DNA from: Deltaproteobacteria bacterium
Lineage (GTDB): Bacteria > Desulfobacterota > GWC2-55-46
Direction: 5' to 3'
Assembly (NCBI GenBank): GCA_016177845.1
Contig: JACOUO010000014.1
Span: forward strand, 1-64,000
Length of the DNA: 64,000 nt
Below are positions 28,983 through 37,905 of the stretch, one piece after another; the first letter of the stretch is position 1, and each line of letters starts with the position of its first letter. The notes beneath the pieces are model-generated. The model saw only the letters and a program-made list of their open reading frames with translations, ran no database searches and was not told the origin of the DNA. The position numbers and the translations under genes are program-made.

Positions 28983-30005
28983 TTGAAAAAATCATTATAC
29001 ACGCTCTTATTTCTGATACTCGTAATTACTTCTGGCAGGAATGCCTATGCGCTCGGTGAATGCGGGCTTTCGTGCTGTCTTGCGGGTGCCGCAACTTCAG
29101 GCATCACCCTTGCCCCTAATTTTGGGCTCTCGCTCATCTATGAGCACGCGTACATGGAAACGATAAAGAACGGGACAGACGATATCAGTCCTGATGAGGT
29201 CATCTCAAGGAACAGGCAGCCGATGAAGAGCTACAGCGTTCCTACAGAGATGAGGATGCAGAAGGTAACTCTTGTGGGCGCGCTCCCTGTAACCGAGAGG
29301 TTTCAGCTTATGGCATCCGTTCCCTACGTGATAAATGATATGAACATGCGCTCGAAATCCGCAATGGGCATGACAATGGATATGAGGATGGAGACCATCT
29401 CAGGGCTTGGCGATGTATCGCTTCTGGGCTTATATACCCTTTATACCGATGCGCCGGTACGGCCCACTGAAAGGCTTACGGCAGGCCTTGGTGTGAAAGC
29501 TCCCACAGGCTCTACAGGGGAGAAGACCGCCACAGGCACGCTCGTACATGCCATGATGCAGCCCGGCACAGGCTCATGGGACCCTATCTTCATGGTGAAT
29601 TACATGAGGGCGTACTACCCTCTGGTGCTTCAGGCAAACCTTCTTTACCAGTGGACAACGCAGGGCTATAATGGTTATGAGTTTGGCGACAGGTTCAGCT
29701 ATGACCTCTCCGCAAGGTATCAGGCAACAAACTATGTGAACCTTGGGGTCGAGCTGAACGGCATCCATGCTGAAAAGGATGTAGACCACGAGGGCAAATA
29801 TGCAAGGGCCGCTACTTCAATGATAGATAATCCTGAATATACCGGCCTTGATTCAATCTTCATCTCGCCCCTTGTGCAGGTAAAAATTCCGAATGCCTCA
29901 GGGAGCGCAGAGCTTAAATACCAGCATCCTATTTATCAGGATGTTAACGGCTATCAGCAGGTAGTTGACTGGAGGGTGCTTGCATCTCTTGGCTGGAGTT
30001 TTTAA
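28983..30005 (+). CDS. Predicted outer-membrane beta-barrel with Cys- and Met-rich motifs
   Basis: 340 residues from TTG 28983, with AGGAG at 28971-28975. An upstream GTG at 28932 would spoil the signal peptide, which here is textbook (KKSLYTLLFLILVITSG, cleavage after AYA near 23). The mature N terminus begins GECGLSCC. The body alternates polar and aromatic residues and ends in W-S-F, the C-terminal aromatic typical of barrels. A Met-rich stretch (MNMRSKSAMGMTMDMRM) could bind soft metal ions. No named family recognised. Metal transport or sensing is only a guess. Confidence 0.65.
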   Translation: MKKSLYTLLFLILVITSGRNAYALGECGLSCCLAGAATSGITLAPNFGLSLIYEHAYMETIKNGTDDISPDEVISRNRQPMKSYSVPTEMRMQKVTLVGALPVTERFQLMASVPYVINDMNMRSKSAMGMTMDMRMETISGLGDVSLLGLYTLYTDAPVRPTERLTAGLGVKAPTGSTGEKTATGTLVHAMMQPGTGSWDPIFMVNYMRAYYPLVLQANLLYQWTTQGYNGYEFGDRFSYDLSARYQATNYVNLGVELNGIHAEKDVDHEGKYARAATSMIDNPEYTGLDSIFISPLVQVKIPNASGSAELKYQHPIYQDVNGYQQVVDWRVLASLGWSF

Positions 30006-30528
30006 GTCTATTCGATTTTTTTCCATTCTCCTTTTCATAGCCGTCCTTTCAGGGACGGCTGTGGGGGCGGAGAAGTCTGCCCGGGTCGCTTTTAATTTAA
30101 AATCACCCCTGAAAAAGACTCAAGCAGCCGGCTTTGAACTTAAAGACCTCAGTGGAAAGATGAGAAGCCTTGGGGAGTTTAAAGGCAAGGTAATACTCCT
30201 GCATTTCTGGGCAAGCTGGTGCGAGCCGTGCAAACTTGAATTCCCGGCATTCCAAAGGCTTTCGGAAAGATTTAAGGACAGGGGCTTTGCAGTGATTGCG
30301 GTTTCAGAGGACAGTCTTGAGAGAACAATGGGATTTATAAAGGAGCACCCGTCTGATTTCCCTGTGCTTATTGATCAGTATGGAGGGGTGATGAGAAGCT
30401 ACAAGATGACTTTAATTCCTTCCTCTGTTGTTATTGGAAAGGACGGCACTGTTCAAGGCACCCTCATAGGGCCTCAGGATTATAACAGCATGGAAGCTGT
30501 GGAATATTTTGAGAAGCTGATGAAGTGA
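29980..30528 (+). CDS. TlpA/ResA-like thiol-disulfide oxidoreductase
   Basis: Periplasmic thioredoxin-fold protein, about 182 residues. It has an N-terminal signal segment (FFSILLFIAVLSGTAVGAE), then FELKDLSGKMRSLGEFKGKVILLHFWASWCEPCKLEFPAF with the W-C-E-P-C active site, and the cis-proline region LIPSSVVIG. Several TTG starts are possible. TTG 29980 follows GGAGG closely, TTG 29965 is the longest, and all lie inside the upstream gene. The overlap suggests translational coupling to the barrel protein. Likely role: reducing or oxidising Cys in the neighbouring Cys-rich proteins. Confidence 0.82.
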   Translation: MHLLAGVFKSIRFFSILLFIAVLSGTAVGAEKSARVAFNLKSPLKKTQAAGFELKDLSGKMRSLGEFKGKVILLHFWASWCEPCKLEFPAFQRLSERFKDRGFAVIAVSEDSLERTMGFIKEHPSDFPVLIDQYGGVMRSYKMTLIPSSVVIGKDGTVQGTLIGPQDYNSMEAVEYFEKLMK

Positions 30529-30632
30529 TAAACTTACTCCTCTCCCTTGATAGGAGGGGATAAAGGGGAGGGTGAACTGAAAAAATTCCCCTCATCCCAA
30601 CCCTCTCCATAGGTCTGAAATCAACTAACACC

Positions 30633-30681
30633 CCTAATTAAACCGTCATTCCCGAATGTCTCTATCGGGAATCCAGTATTT
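30633..30681. repeat. Dispersed double-hairpin repeat, copy 2 (partial)
   Basis: CCTAATTAAACCGTCATTC... continues with ATTCCCGA/TCGGGAAT and ATCCAGTATT as in copy 1, but stops before the second hairpin. It lies in the 393-base gap between the thioredoxin gene and the cupin gene. That gap also holds a G-rich/C-rich element (about 30541-30607) and the cupin promoter. Confidence 0.7.
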
Positions 30682-30820
30682 AGAGTAATTGTAGGGCGGG
30701 CTGTGCCCACCAATCAGTTTCTAAAAAGAATTCTAAAAATTTTCCAGCCAATTTTTCTAAATAAATCCACTGTTTAACCTTAAACAGGACAAAAAAGAGC
30801 GAAATAGTCTAAAATATTCC

Positions 30821-30848
30821 TTGAATTCGATTTTTTTCCAAGTATAAT
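30821..30848 (+). promoter_or_regulatory. Sigma70 promoter of the cupin gene
   Basis: TTGAAT (30821-30826), 16-bp spacer, perfect TATAAT (30843-30848). AGGAGG at 30907-30912 then precedes ATG 30922, leaving an untranslated leader of about 65 bases with no obvious structure. Confidence 0.8.
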
Positions 30849-30921
30849 ACAAAACATAAAGGTACTTTCAAACTGTGCCGATAAAATTTAGAAATAACAA
30901 TTTTTCAGGAGGAACTTAAAA

Positions 30922-31257
30922 ATGGATCAGGCAAATGTAGCGGCAAAAGCGCAGTTCAAGGATGATGCTGTTAATAAGGTTACTTTTTTAAAAACAGAGC
31001 AGCTTGCTCAGGATACATACTATTTCAAGCCCGGTCAGGTGCTTGACTATCACAGGCATCCGTCAGGCGACCAGATATTTTTTGTCCACGAAGGTGAAGG
31101 CACTTACTTCAGCGACAACGGCAAGGAAGAGACACTTGACCTTAAACCCGGCGTTGTAGTGCTCGCGCCCAAAGGCGTATGGCACAAGATCATTGCTAAA
31201 AATCAGCTCGTGGTCTCGCAGGCAACAAGCCAGCCCGCAGGCTTTGAGAAGAGATAG
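30922..31257 (+). CDS. Small cupin-domain protein
   Basis: Single-domain cupin of 111 residues. It carries the two metal-binding motifs in the usual order: DYHRHPSGDQIFFVHEGEG (two His, Gln/Glu) and PKGVWHKI (His). The protein has no signal peptide, so it is cytosolic. Small cupins of this type can be isomerases, metal-dependent dioxygenase relatives, or ligand-binding proteins, and nothing here tells which. It is monocistronic with a strong promoter and ribosome site, so it is probably well expressed. Confidence 0.85.
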   Translation: MDQANVAAKAQFKDDAVNKVTFLKTEQLAQDTYYFKPGQVLDYHRHPSGDQIFFVHEGEGTYFSDNGKEETLDLKPGVVVLAPKGVWHKIIAKNQLVVSQATSQPAGFEKR

Positions 31258-31271
31258 TTTTTAAGTCTTTC

Positions 31272-31308
31272 GGAATGGGGAGGGGACAGGGTTTATCCTC
31301 CCCATTCC
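31272..31308 (+). terminator. Hairpin after cupin gene
   Basis: GGAATGGGGAGG (31272-31283) pairs with CCTCCCCATTCC (31297-31308), a perfect 12-bp stem with 13-base loop. No T-run follows, so termination strength is uncertain. Confidence 0.55.
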
Positions 31309-31371
31309 AAACCATTGAGGAAGTAAAAGGAAGGCAGATTGCTTCACTCTGCTCGCAATGACAACTTTAAG

Positions 31372-31446
31372 TAATTGTCATTCCCGCGAAAGCGGGAATC
31401 CAGTATTTTTAAAAGTAGATTTTCGACAGAAGCACTCGGGAATGAC
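31372..31446. repeat. Dispersed double-hairpin repeat, copy 3 (inverted)
   Basis: Reads as the reverse complement of copy 1 (46-130) through TAATTGTCATTCCCGC, GCGGGAATCCAGTATT and TAAAAGTAGATT. It then diverges in the first hairpin before CGGGAATGACAG. Lies between the convergent cupin and glycerate kinase genes. Confidence 0.7.
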
Positions 31447-31481
31447 AGCTAATCAATTCGATATTTACATGTCTCACTTCT

Positions 31482-32816
31482 TTACTCAACAATCCCCACA
31501 GCTATATCCATCACATTCGTCCCTGTCGGCCCTGTCTTAAGAAGAGAACCGATTGATTCAAAAAAATGGTATGAGTCATTATCCTGAAGAAAAGCGCGCG
31601 GGTCGAGGTTTTTCGCTTTTGCTTTTTTCAAAATATTCGAATCGGCCAACGCTCCTGCTGCATCCGTTGGCCCATCAGTGCCGTCAGTGCCTGCTGACAG
31701 GATTTTAATTCCCATTCTTCCTGCTATCTCCAGTCCTGCCCAGAGCGCAAACTCCTGATTCCTTCCGCCAAGCCCTTTGCCTTTTACCTCAAGGGTTGTC
31801 TCTCCGCCCATGAGTACGCAAGCAGGGGCTTTAACAGGGTTGCCCGAAGCCCTTATCTCTTTAAGGACGGAAGAGAAGAATATGGCGGCTTCTTTGGTAG
31901 AGCCTATTATTGCAGATGAAAGGATAATGGTATTATAGCCGAGTGATTTAGCCTTGCTCTTGGCGGCTGAGAGCGCAGATGAGTTGTTCGCTATAATTAT
32001 ATTCTGAGAGTTTTTAAATATCTTATTTCCCGGCTTAGGTGTTTCTTCGATTAATCCCGCTGTGCCAAGCTCAAGTCTCTTAATAACAGATGCAGGCGTA
32101 TTTTTAGTAAGATTATATTTTTTCAAAATATCAATGCAATCAGAGTAAGTGGACGGGTCAGGGGCAGTCGGGCCAGAGGCGATAGATGAAATGTCATCCC
32201 CGACAACATCAGAGATGATAAGCGTGACGACCCTTGCGGGATAAGCGGCCTTTAAAAGATTACCCCCTTTAAATAAAGAGAGATGCTTTCTTACCGCGTT
32301 TATCTCCTGAATCGTCGCGCCTGAGTTTACAAGCAGTTTCGTTATCCTCTGTTTTTCGGAAAGTGTAATGCCCTCAGGAGGCGCAGGGGTTAGCGCGGAT
32401 GCCCCGCCTGTAAGAAGGCACAAGACAAGGTCGTCTTTTGTGGCCTCTTGAGCAAGTTTTAAAATCTCTCTTGCGCCGTTAATCCCGTTCTCATCAGGGA
32501 TGGGGTGGCCTGCCTCAATTACTTTTATCCGCTTAAGACCGGATGAGTGTCCGTACTTGGTGATGACAACGCCTGAGGTAATCAGATGCCCAAGGATTTT
32601 TTCAAGACCCCTGGCAAGAGGACAGACTGCCTTGCCTGCGCCGATTACATATATATTTTCAAATGAGGAAAGATTAAGGTTCAGGTCTTTGATTTTTAGA
32701 TTGGTCTTGGAGAGTCGAAGGATTTTATTCAGGGCTGTTTCAGGGAAGGCGGCCTTGATTGCCTCAAGGAAGATGTCTTTTGCGTCTTTTCGCGCGTTCC
32801 TTTTACTTTTCCCCAT
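31482..32816 (-). CDS. Glycerate 2-kinase (GckA/TtuD, MOFRL type)
   Basis: Phosphorylates D-glycerate to 2-phosphoglycerate. 444 residues, the family's normal size. The N-terminal half has YVIGAGKAVCPLARGLE, EAGHPIPDENG and CLLTGGASALTPAPPEGITLSEK. The C-terminal MOFRL domain has MGGETTLEVKGKGLGGRNQEFAL and SAGTDGTDGPTDAAGA. It overlaps the end of nadE by 14 bases, so the two are probably one transcript. Confidence 0.9.
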   Translation of the reverse strand: MGKSKRNARKDAKDIFLEAIKAAFPETALNKILRLSKTNLKIKDLNLNLSSFENIYVIGAGKAVCPLARGLEKILGHLITSGVVITKYGHSSGLKRIKVIEAGHPIPDENGINGAREILKLAQEATKDDLVLCLLTGGASALTPAPPEGITLSEKQRITKLLVNSGATIQEINAVRKHLSLFKGGNLLKAAYPARVVTLIISDVVGDDISSIASGPTAPDPSTYSDCIDILKKYNLTKNTPASVIKRLELGTAGLIEETPKPGNKIFKNSQNIIIANNSSALSAAKSKAKSLGYNTIILSSAIIGSTKEAAIFFSSVLKEIRASGNPVKAPACVLMGGETTLEVKGKGLGGRNQEFALWAGLEIAGRMGIKILSAGTDGTDGPTDAAGALADSNILKKAKAKNLDPRAFLQDNDSYHFFESIGSLLKTGPTGTNVMDIAVGIVE

Positions 32817-34539
32817 GGTCGTATCCGTTTGTTATGGGCATTCTCCTGTCCTTGCCGAGAGCCCTTGGCGTAATCTTAATGCCCGGAGGCGCCTGCCTCC
32901 TTTTGTATTCACTCAGGTCGACCATTCGGGTGACTTTTTTTACAATCGCCTCAACAAAGCCCATCTGAATGATTTCTTCACGGCTCCTGTCATCTTCTAC
33001 ATAGGCCTTGAGAATCGGGTCGAGTATCTCATAAGGCGGCAATAAGTCCTGGTCAGTCTGGTTAGGCTTAAGCTCCGCGGTCGGCGGCTTTACGAATACA
33101 CGCTCAGGGATGATAGTCCTTCGGGCAAGATTGTTTATGGTACGGGATACTTCGTACACGAGCGTCTTGGGCACATCTTTTATGACAGCAAATCCGCCGG
33201 CCATATCACCGTAAAGCGTGGCATAGCCTACGCTCATCTCGCTCTTATTTCCGGTTGTAAGAACAAGCCAGCCGAATTTGTTTGAAAGCGCCATAAGGGT
33301 ATTGCCCCTTATCCTTGCCTGAAGGTTCTCCTCGGTAATATCCTCTTTCATGCCTTTGAAGGCTTCCTTCATTACATCTTTGTAGCATTCAAATGTCTTT
33401 TGTATGGGGATACTGAGGGTTGCGATGCCAAGGTTTTTCGCAAGCTCAAGCGCATCCTCCCTGCTCTCTTTTGATGTAAACTTTGAGGGCATAAGGACGC
33501 CTGTTATATTTTTGCTCCCAAGCGCGCGGGCCGCAACAGCCGCGACAAGAGACGAATCAATGCCTCCGCTCAGGCCTACAACCACATGCTTGAAGCCGTT
33601 CTTTTTAACATAATCCCTTGTGCCGAGGACAAGCGCGCTTAAGACCTCTTCAGTGGTCTCAAACTTCTCAGAGACCATTTGCGGCAATTTGGGCTTTCTT
33701 TTCCTCGGTCTTTGGGGCTCAAGTGTAATTTCCCTGAGCCCCTCTATCTTTGTCTTAAGTTTTACTTCCCTTCGCCTCGGGTCATGGAGGCGGGCCATTG
33801 CGATAGCGTCAACATCTATATCAGCCGCTATAAGCTCTTCCTCAAACGCCTTGCCCCTTGCGATGATATTGCCGTCATTGCCGACTATCATCCCCTGTCC
33901 GTCAAAGACAAGCTCGTCCTGACCGCCTACAGTATTATTATAGGCGATAATCACGGCATTGTCCCGCGCCCTTGTCATAAGCATCTCTTCTCTTATGCAG
34001 GCCTTGCCCATATGGTAGGGAGAGGCGTTTATGTTTACAATCACCTCAGCTCCTGCCAGGGCCTGCGTGCGGGCCGGGCCCTCGGGATACCAGATGTCCT
34101 CGCATATCTCGACGCCTATCTTGATGTCATTGAGCGTGAAGTTAAGAGCAGTTTCCCCTGCCTGAAAATACCTCTGCTCGTCAAAGACGCCATAGTTGGG
34201 CAGATACATCTTATGATAGACATCAACAACCTTGCCCTTCTGGATTATGGCAGCGGCGTTATAGATGTCAACATCACGGTCAACGAAACCGACAATAGCG
34301 GTAATGCCCTTAATTTGGCGGCTCAAACCCTTTAAAATGCGAAGGTTATCGTCAATGAATTTCGGCTTTAAGAGGAGGTCCTCAGGCGGGTAGCCTGTAA
34401 GGGCTAATTCAGGAAATAACACGATATCACAGCCGAGCTTTTTTGCATTCTCGGTATATGAAAAAATCTTCTCCGCATTGCCGGATATGTCTCCGACAGT
34501 CGGATTTATCTGTGCCATCCCGATACGAAGCGTGCGCAT
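32803..34539 (-). CDS. nadE: Glutamine-dependent NAD+ synthetase
   Basis: Final step of NAD synthesis, using glutamine-derived ammonia. 578 residues in two domains. An N-terminal nitrilase-type glutaminase (FPELALTGYPPEDLL with Glu, YHKMYLPNYGVFDE with Lys, VEICEDIW with Cys) is followed from about residue 290 by the synthetase with the PP-loop GLSGGIDSSL, RGNTLMALSN and LVLTTGNKSE. It is first of a two-gene minus-strand unit with glycerate kinase. Confidence 0.95.
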   Translation of the reverse strand: MRTLRIGMAQINPTVGDISGNAEKIFSYTENAKKLGCDIVLFPELALTGYPPEDLLLKPKFIDDNLRILKGLSRQIKGITAIVGFVDRDVDIYNAAAIIQKGKVVDVYHKMYLPNYGVFDEQRYFQAGETALNFTLNDIKIGVEICEDIWYPEGPARTQALAGAEVIVNINASPYHMGKACIREEMLMTRARDNAVIIAYNNTVGGQDELVFDGQGMIVGNDGNIIARGKAFEEELIAADIDVDAIAMARLHDPRRREVKLKTKIEGLREITLEPQRPRKRKPKLPQMVSEKFETTEEVLSALVLGTRDYVKKNGFKHVVVGLSGGIDSSLVAAVAARALGSKNITGVLMPSKFTSKESREDALELAKNLGIATLSIPIQKTFECYKDVMKEAFKGMKEDITEENLQARIRGNTLMALSNKFGWLVLTTGNKSEMSVGYATLYGDMAGGFAVIKDVPKTLVYEVSRTINNLARRTIIPERVFVKPPTAELKPNQTDQDLLPPYEILDPILKAYVEDDRSREEIIQMGFVEAIVKKVTRMVDLSEYKRRQAPPGIKITPRALGKDRRMPITNGYDHGEK

Positions 34540-34732
34540 GATTTAGAGATTAACAAAAGCTAAGTTTTGTGTAAAGAGGGAATCAGGGGAAAACGGGATT
34601 TTCTTGTTGTTTGTGGGCTGTGCCATCAGCTCAGTGCTTATTTACTCTTGCGAACTGGGTTTACTCCTCGGGGCATTGGACTCCGTTCGCTGTTGCGTCC
34701 GTCCGCTAACAGATACAGAAGTCCGCTCTCGT

Positions 34733-35031
34733 CCTAATCAAAGCCGTCATTCCTGAATGTCTCTATCGCGAATCCAGTATTAAAAGATTTTGGACTGCCC
34801 CTTTCGTGGGCAAAATTCCAGGATTGTCATTGTGAACAGATTGAAAGCAATCTGTTTCTACCACTCACCCCTGCCCTCTCCCTAATCAAGCCGTCATTCC
34901 CGAATGTCTCTATCGGGAATCCAGTATTAAAGATTTTGGCCTGCCCCCCTTTCGTTGGAAAAATACCAAGGTCGTCATTGTGAAGAGAGTGAAAGCAATC
35001 TGTTTTCTACCCCCTCACCCCAGCCCTCTCC
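34733..35031. repeat. Tandem duplication of a 148-base repeat unit (copies 4 and 5)
   Basis: Two head-to-tail copies, 34733-34880 and 34881-35031, each start CCTAATCAA and contain the ATTCC-GA / TC-CGAAT or TCGGGAAT core, CCAGTATTAAA, GATTTTGG, a C-rich run with CTTTCGT, GTCATTGTGAA, GAAAGCAATCTGTTT and CCCTCACCCC. The first copy has lost one hairpin base pair. They occupy part of the 777-base gap between nadE and the TPR gene. The part before them (34540-34732) shows nothing I recognise. Confidence 0.75.
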
Positions 35032-35209
35032 CACAAGGGGAGAGGGAGAAAACCGCTGTCATTGCGAGGAGCGAAGCGACGAGGCAATCTTTTTTTGTAT
35101 TTTGTCTTTACAAAACCCCGAGGGCGCAAATGGCGAAGCATCCCCTAAGGGAGGAAGGGCGAGCCATTCGCCCGAAAAATTTCCGGAAGGGCGTTAAAGT
35201 TAAAACAGC
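35007..35209. repeat. Composite intergenic module, short copy
   Basis: Three parts in a row: a C-rich/G-rich stem (CCCCTCACCCC...GGGGAGAGGG), a BCP-like element (GTCATTGCGAGGAGCG...GCAATC at 35058-35092), and a third part with CAAAACCCCGAGGGCG, the small hairpin GGGCGAGCCATTCGCCC, and GGGCGTTAAAGTTAAAACAGC. The same order recurs at 46750-47011 with an insertion. The first part overlaps the end of the tandem duplication. Confidence 0.75.
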
Positions 35210-35316
35210 ACTGGGCTGGCAAAATATTTTTCTTCCCCTCTATCCCGCCATCCTCTCCTTTACATCCAAATCCAACAGGCTTATAATGTATATTTTTCAG
35301 GGGGGAAAATATAATA

Positions 35317-36348
35317 ATGACAAGCAATCCGTACTCGATATTTGAAAAGGCTGAAAAGAAGAGGAACGCTTCAAAGTTCCTTGAAGCGATACCACTCTAC
35401 CTTGAGGCAAAGCGGCTCTCGTCAGTTGATAAGGAGCTTAAGACAGCCTGTTATTTTTCGCTTGGCGATACCTACAGGATGGTAGGGGACTTTACAAAGG
35501 CTGGCAAGTGCTACACTGAGGCGCATAAAATAGTAACTAAGCTTGGTGACGAGGTCAGGGCCTTTGACGCACTTGTGGGCCTGGGGCTGTCCTTCAGGGC
35601 GATGGGGGACTTCAGGCAGGCCCTTGAAAGTTTTAAGCAGTGCCTTAAAGGATATAAAAAGCTGAAAGATGAGGCAGGCATCGCCTTCACCATGTGGGCA
35701 AATGCCGGAGCCCTGAGGATAAAGGGAGATTTGAACGGCGCGCTTAAAGGCTTTGAAGAGGCAAAGGCCATGTTCACACGCCTAAAGGATAAAAGCGGCG
35801 TGGGGTACTGCTACACAGGGCTTGGCGGCGCTTCCAGAGTAGCAGGCGACTACGACGCTTCGAACAAATATTACAAAGAGGCCAATAAGACCTTCAGGTC
35901 AATCAAGGATACATTCGGTATCGCTTATTCATATTGCGGCATAGCCAACTCCATGAGGATGAAGGGTGATTTCAAGGGCTCGCTCGTTTATTTCAAAAAC
36001 GCCAAAACAAATTATAAAAAGATAGGTGATAAGGTAAGCTACGCCTATACACTATGGGGAGAGGGAACTGCCCTTCAGATACTCGGCAAAGCTGATGCCG
36101 CGCTAAAGGATTTCAAAGAGGCGCAGAAACTCTTTAAGGAAACAAAGGACAGAAGAGGGCTTATATATTGCCAGCTCTCAATAGGGCAGCTGGAATTCAA
36201 AAAGAGGCCAGAGAAGGGCATAAAGATGTTGAAAGAAGCGCTTGAAAAAGTAGAGCAGCTGGGCCTTGGCGTTGAGATACGCTACGCAAAACAGGCCTTG
36301 AAAGCGGCACAGAAAAACCCTGACTCCATCCCGCTCAATCTCGCGTAA
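35317..36348 (+). CDS. Tetratricopeptide-repeat protein
   Basis: 343 residues made almost entirely of about seven TPR units of roughly 40 residues. The repeated pattern is GD-x3-A-x-x-x-Y/F-x-x-A-x3-(F/Y)-x3-K-D, for example GDFRQALESFKQCLKGYKKL and GDYDASNKYYKEANKTFRSI. There is no signal peptide and no other domain, so it is probably a cytosolic scaffold. Partner unknown. It is 14 bases before uppP on the same strand. A G-run before ATG 35317 may serve as ribosome site. Confidence 0.85.
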   Translation: MTSNPYSIFEKAEKKRNASKFLEAIPLYLEAKRLSSVDKELKTACYFSLGDTYRMVGDFTKAGKCYTEAHKIVTKLGDEVRAFDALVGLGLSFRAMGDFRQALESFKQCLKGYKKLKDEAGIAFTMWANAGALRIKGDLNGALKGFEEAKAMFTRLKDKSGVGYCYTGLGGASRVAGDYDASNKYYKEANKTFRSIKDTFGIAYSYCGIANSMRMKGDFKGSLVYFKNAKTNYKKIGDKVSYAYTLWGEGTALQILGKADAALKDFKEAQKLFKETKDRRGLIYCQLSIGQLEFKKRPEKGIKMLKEALEKVEQLGLGVEIRYAKQALKAAQKNPDSIPLNLA

Positions 36349-36362
36349 AGGAAGAAACTTAA

Positions 36363-37172
36363 ATGGAACTGACACAGGCCCTTGTACTTGCGTTAATACA
36401 GGGCATAACAGAATTTTTACCTATTTCTTCCACAGCCCACCTGATACTGGTGCCGTTCATCACAGGCTGGCCAGACCAGGGCCTTGCATATGATGTTGCC
36501 CTGAATACCGCCACATGGCTTGCGGTAGTAATATATTTCAGGAACGATATCGCAAATCTCCTGAGAGGTTTTTTCAGGACGCTCATAGACAGGAGATTCA
36601 GATATAATCATGAAGGCGAGCTTGCGTGGATGGTACTGATAGCTACAATCCCCGTTGCGTTAGGCGGTCTTCTTGCCCATGATCTGGTGGCGCATGGACT
36701 TAGAAATCTGGAAGTAATCGGATGGTCATCTATCATCTGGGGAGCCGTGCTTTGGGTCTCAGACAGAAGGCCGGGCAGGCTTGAAGTGAAGAACCTGAGA
36801 TGGGGCGCGGCAATATTTATAGGTATCGCGCAGGCAATAGCCCTTATTCCGGGCACAAGCCGCTCCGGCATCACCATGACCGCAGGGCTTTTCTCAGGCC
36901 TTTCCCGTACAGCGGCGGCGCGCTTCTCATTCCTCCTTGCCATCATCGTTGGAGCCCTTGCCGGCGGAAAAGAGGGAGTTGACATGGTACAGGCAGGCAT
37001 GGATACACCGTGGATGGCAGTGTTGGTGGGCTTTGTCGTTGCCTTCGTATCAGCCTATCTTGCCATACATTATTTTCTCAAGCTCATATCACGCACCTCG
37101 ATGACATCGTTCGTCATCTACAGGGTTCTTCTTGGAATAGTTCTTCTGGCATTCGCTTATAAGGTTCTCTAA
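36363..37172 (+). CDS. uppP: Undecaprenyl-diphosphatase
   Basis: Inner-membrane phosphatase that recycles undecaprenyl diphosphate, the lipid carrier for peptidoglycan and O-antigen. 269 residues, about eight spans. It has the two BacA motifs: QGITEFLPISSTAHL near the N terminus and ALIPGTSRSGITMTAGL in the middle. AAGGAAG precedes ATG. Earlier name bacA. Confidence 0.95.
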   Translation: MELTQALVLALIQGITEFLPISSTAHLILVPFITGWPDQGLAYDVALNTATWLAVVIYFRNDIANLLRGFFRTLIDRRFRYNHEGELAWMVLIATIPVALGGLLAHDLVAHGLRNLEVIGWSSIIWGAVLWVSDRRPGRLEVKNLRWGAAIFIGIAQAIALIPGTSRSGITMTAGLFSGLSRTAAARFSFLLAIIVGALAGGKEGVDMVQAGMDTPWMAVLVGFVVAFVSAYLAIHYFLKLISRTSMTSFVIYRVLLGIVLLAFAYKVL

Positions 37173-37194
37173 TCTTTAAATCGCGGAGGCAGTC

Positions 37195-37905
37195 ATGAAA
37201 AGGTTGTTGGTTATCGCTGCTCTTTTCAGTTTTTCTTTCGCCCCATTTTCTGATTCGGCTCTTGCTCAGGATAATGTGCAAGAGCGGACCCTTTCCATTT
37301 CAGCATCGCTCACTGAAGAATTCGCCCCTGATTTTGCCATGATCTCGATAGCAGTAGAGACAAATGCCAAAACAGCCTTTGAGGCAAGCCGGGAGAACAA
37401 CTCAAAGAGCGAGAAGGTAATAGACGGAATAAAAAGACTGATAGGCAAGGAGGACAGCATAAAGACAACAGCATATAATGTCCAACCTGTTTATGAATAC
37501 GACAAGTTGAAAGGCGAGGTATTAAAAGGCTATAAGGCGACAAATCAGGTTGTAGTAAAGACTAAACTGCTCAAGTCACTTGGCGAGATGATAGATAAAT
37601 CCATAGGTGAAGGGGCTAACAGGATCAATGAGCTGAGATTTGATATTGAGGATGATACGAAGTATTGTGAATCAGTCATTTCAAAGGCCGCTGTAAAGGC
37701 GCGTTCTCAGGCAGATTCCGCGGCAAAGGCATTGGGTGTGAGGATAACAGGGGTCAGGCATATTGCTCCGTCATGCGGCGAGCAAGGCATTCCTGTGTAT
37801 CAGCCGAGGCTTGCGGCAATGAAAGAGGGTGTCAGAGCGCCTATAGAGGCAGGCACGCTTGCATTGACAGGCTCGGTGGAAGCGGTATTCGATATAGCGG
37901 ATTAA
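37195..37905 (+). CDS. Periplasmic SIMPL-domain protein (DUF541)
   Basis: 236 residues. A signal peptide (KRLLVIAALFSFSFAPFSDSALAQ) is followed by a SIMPL domain: RTLSISASLTEEFAPDFAMISIAVET, ENNSKSEKVIDGIKRL, KTTAYNVQPVYEY, GYKATNQVVVKT and a C-terminal repeat-like strand. Members are secreted, form ring-like assemblies in some species, and have been linked to oxidative or cell-envelope stress. Its stop codon overlaps that of the convergent gene (ATTAAT shared). Confidence 0.85.
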   Translation: MKRLLVIAALFSFSFAPFSDSALAQDNVQERTLSISASLTEEFAPDFAMISIAVETNAKTAFEASRENNSKSEKVIDGIKRLIGKEDSIKTTAYNVQPVYEYDKLKGEVLKGYKATNQVVVKTKLLKSLGEMIDKSIGEGANRINELRFDIEDDTKYCESVISKAAVKARSQADSAAKALGVRITGVRHIAPSCGEQGIPVYQPRLAAMKEGVRAPIEAGTLALTGSVEAVFDIAD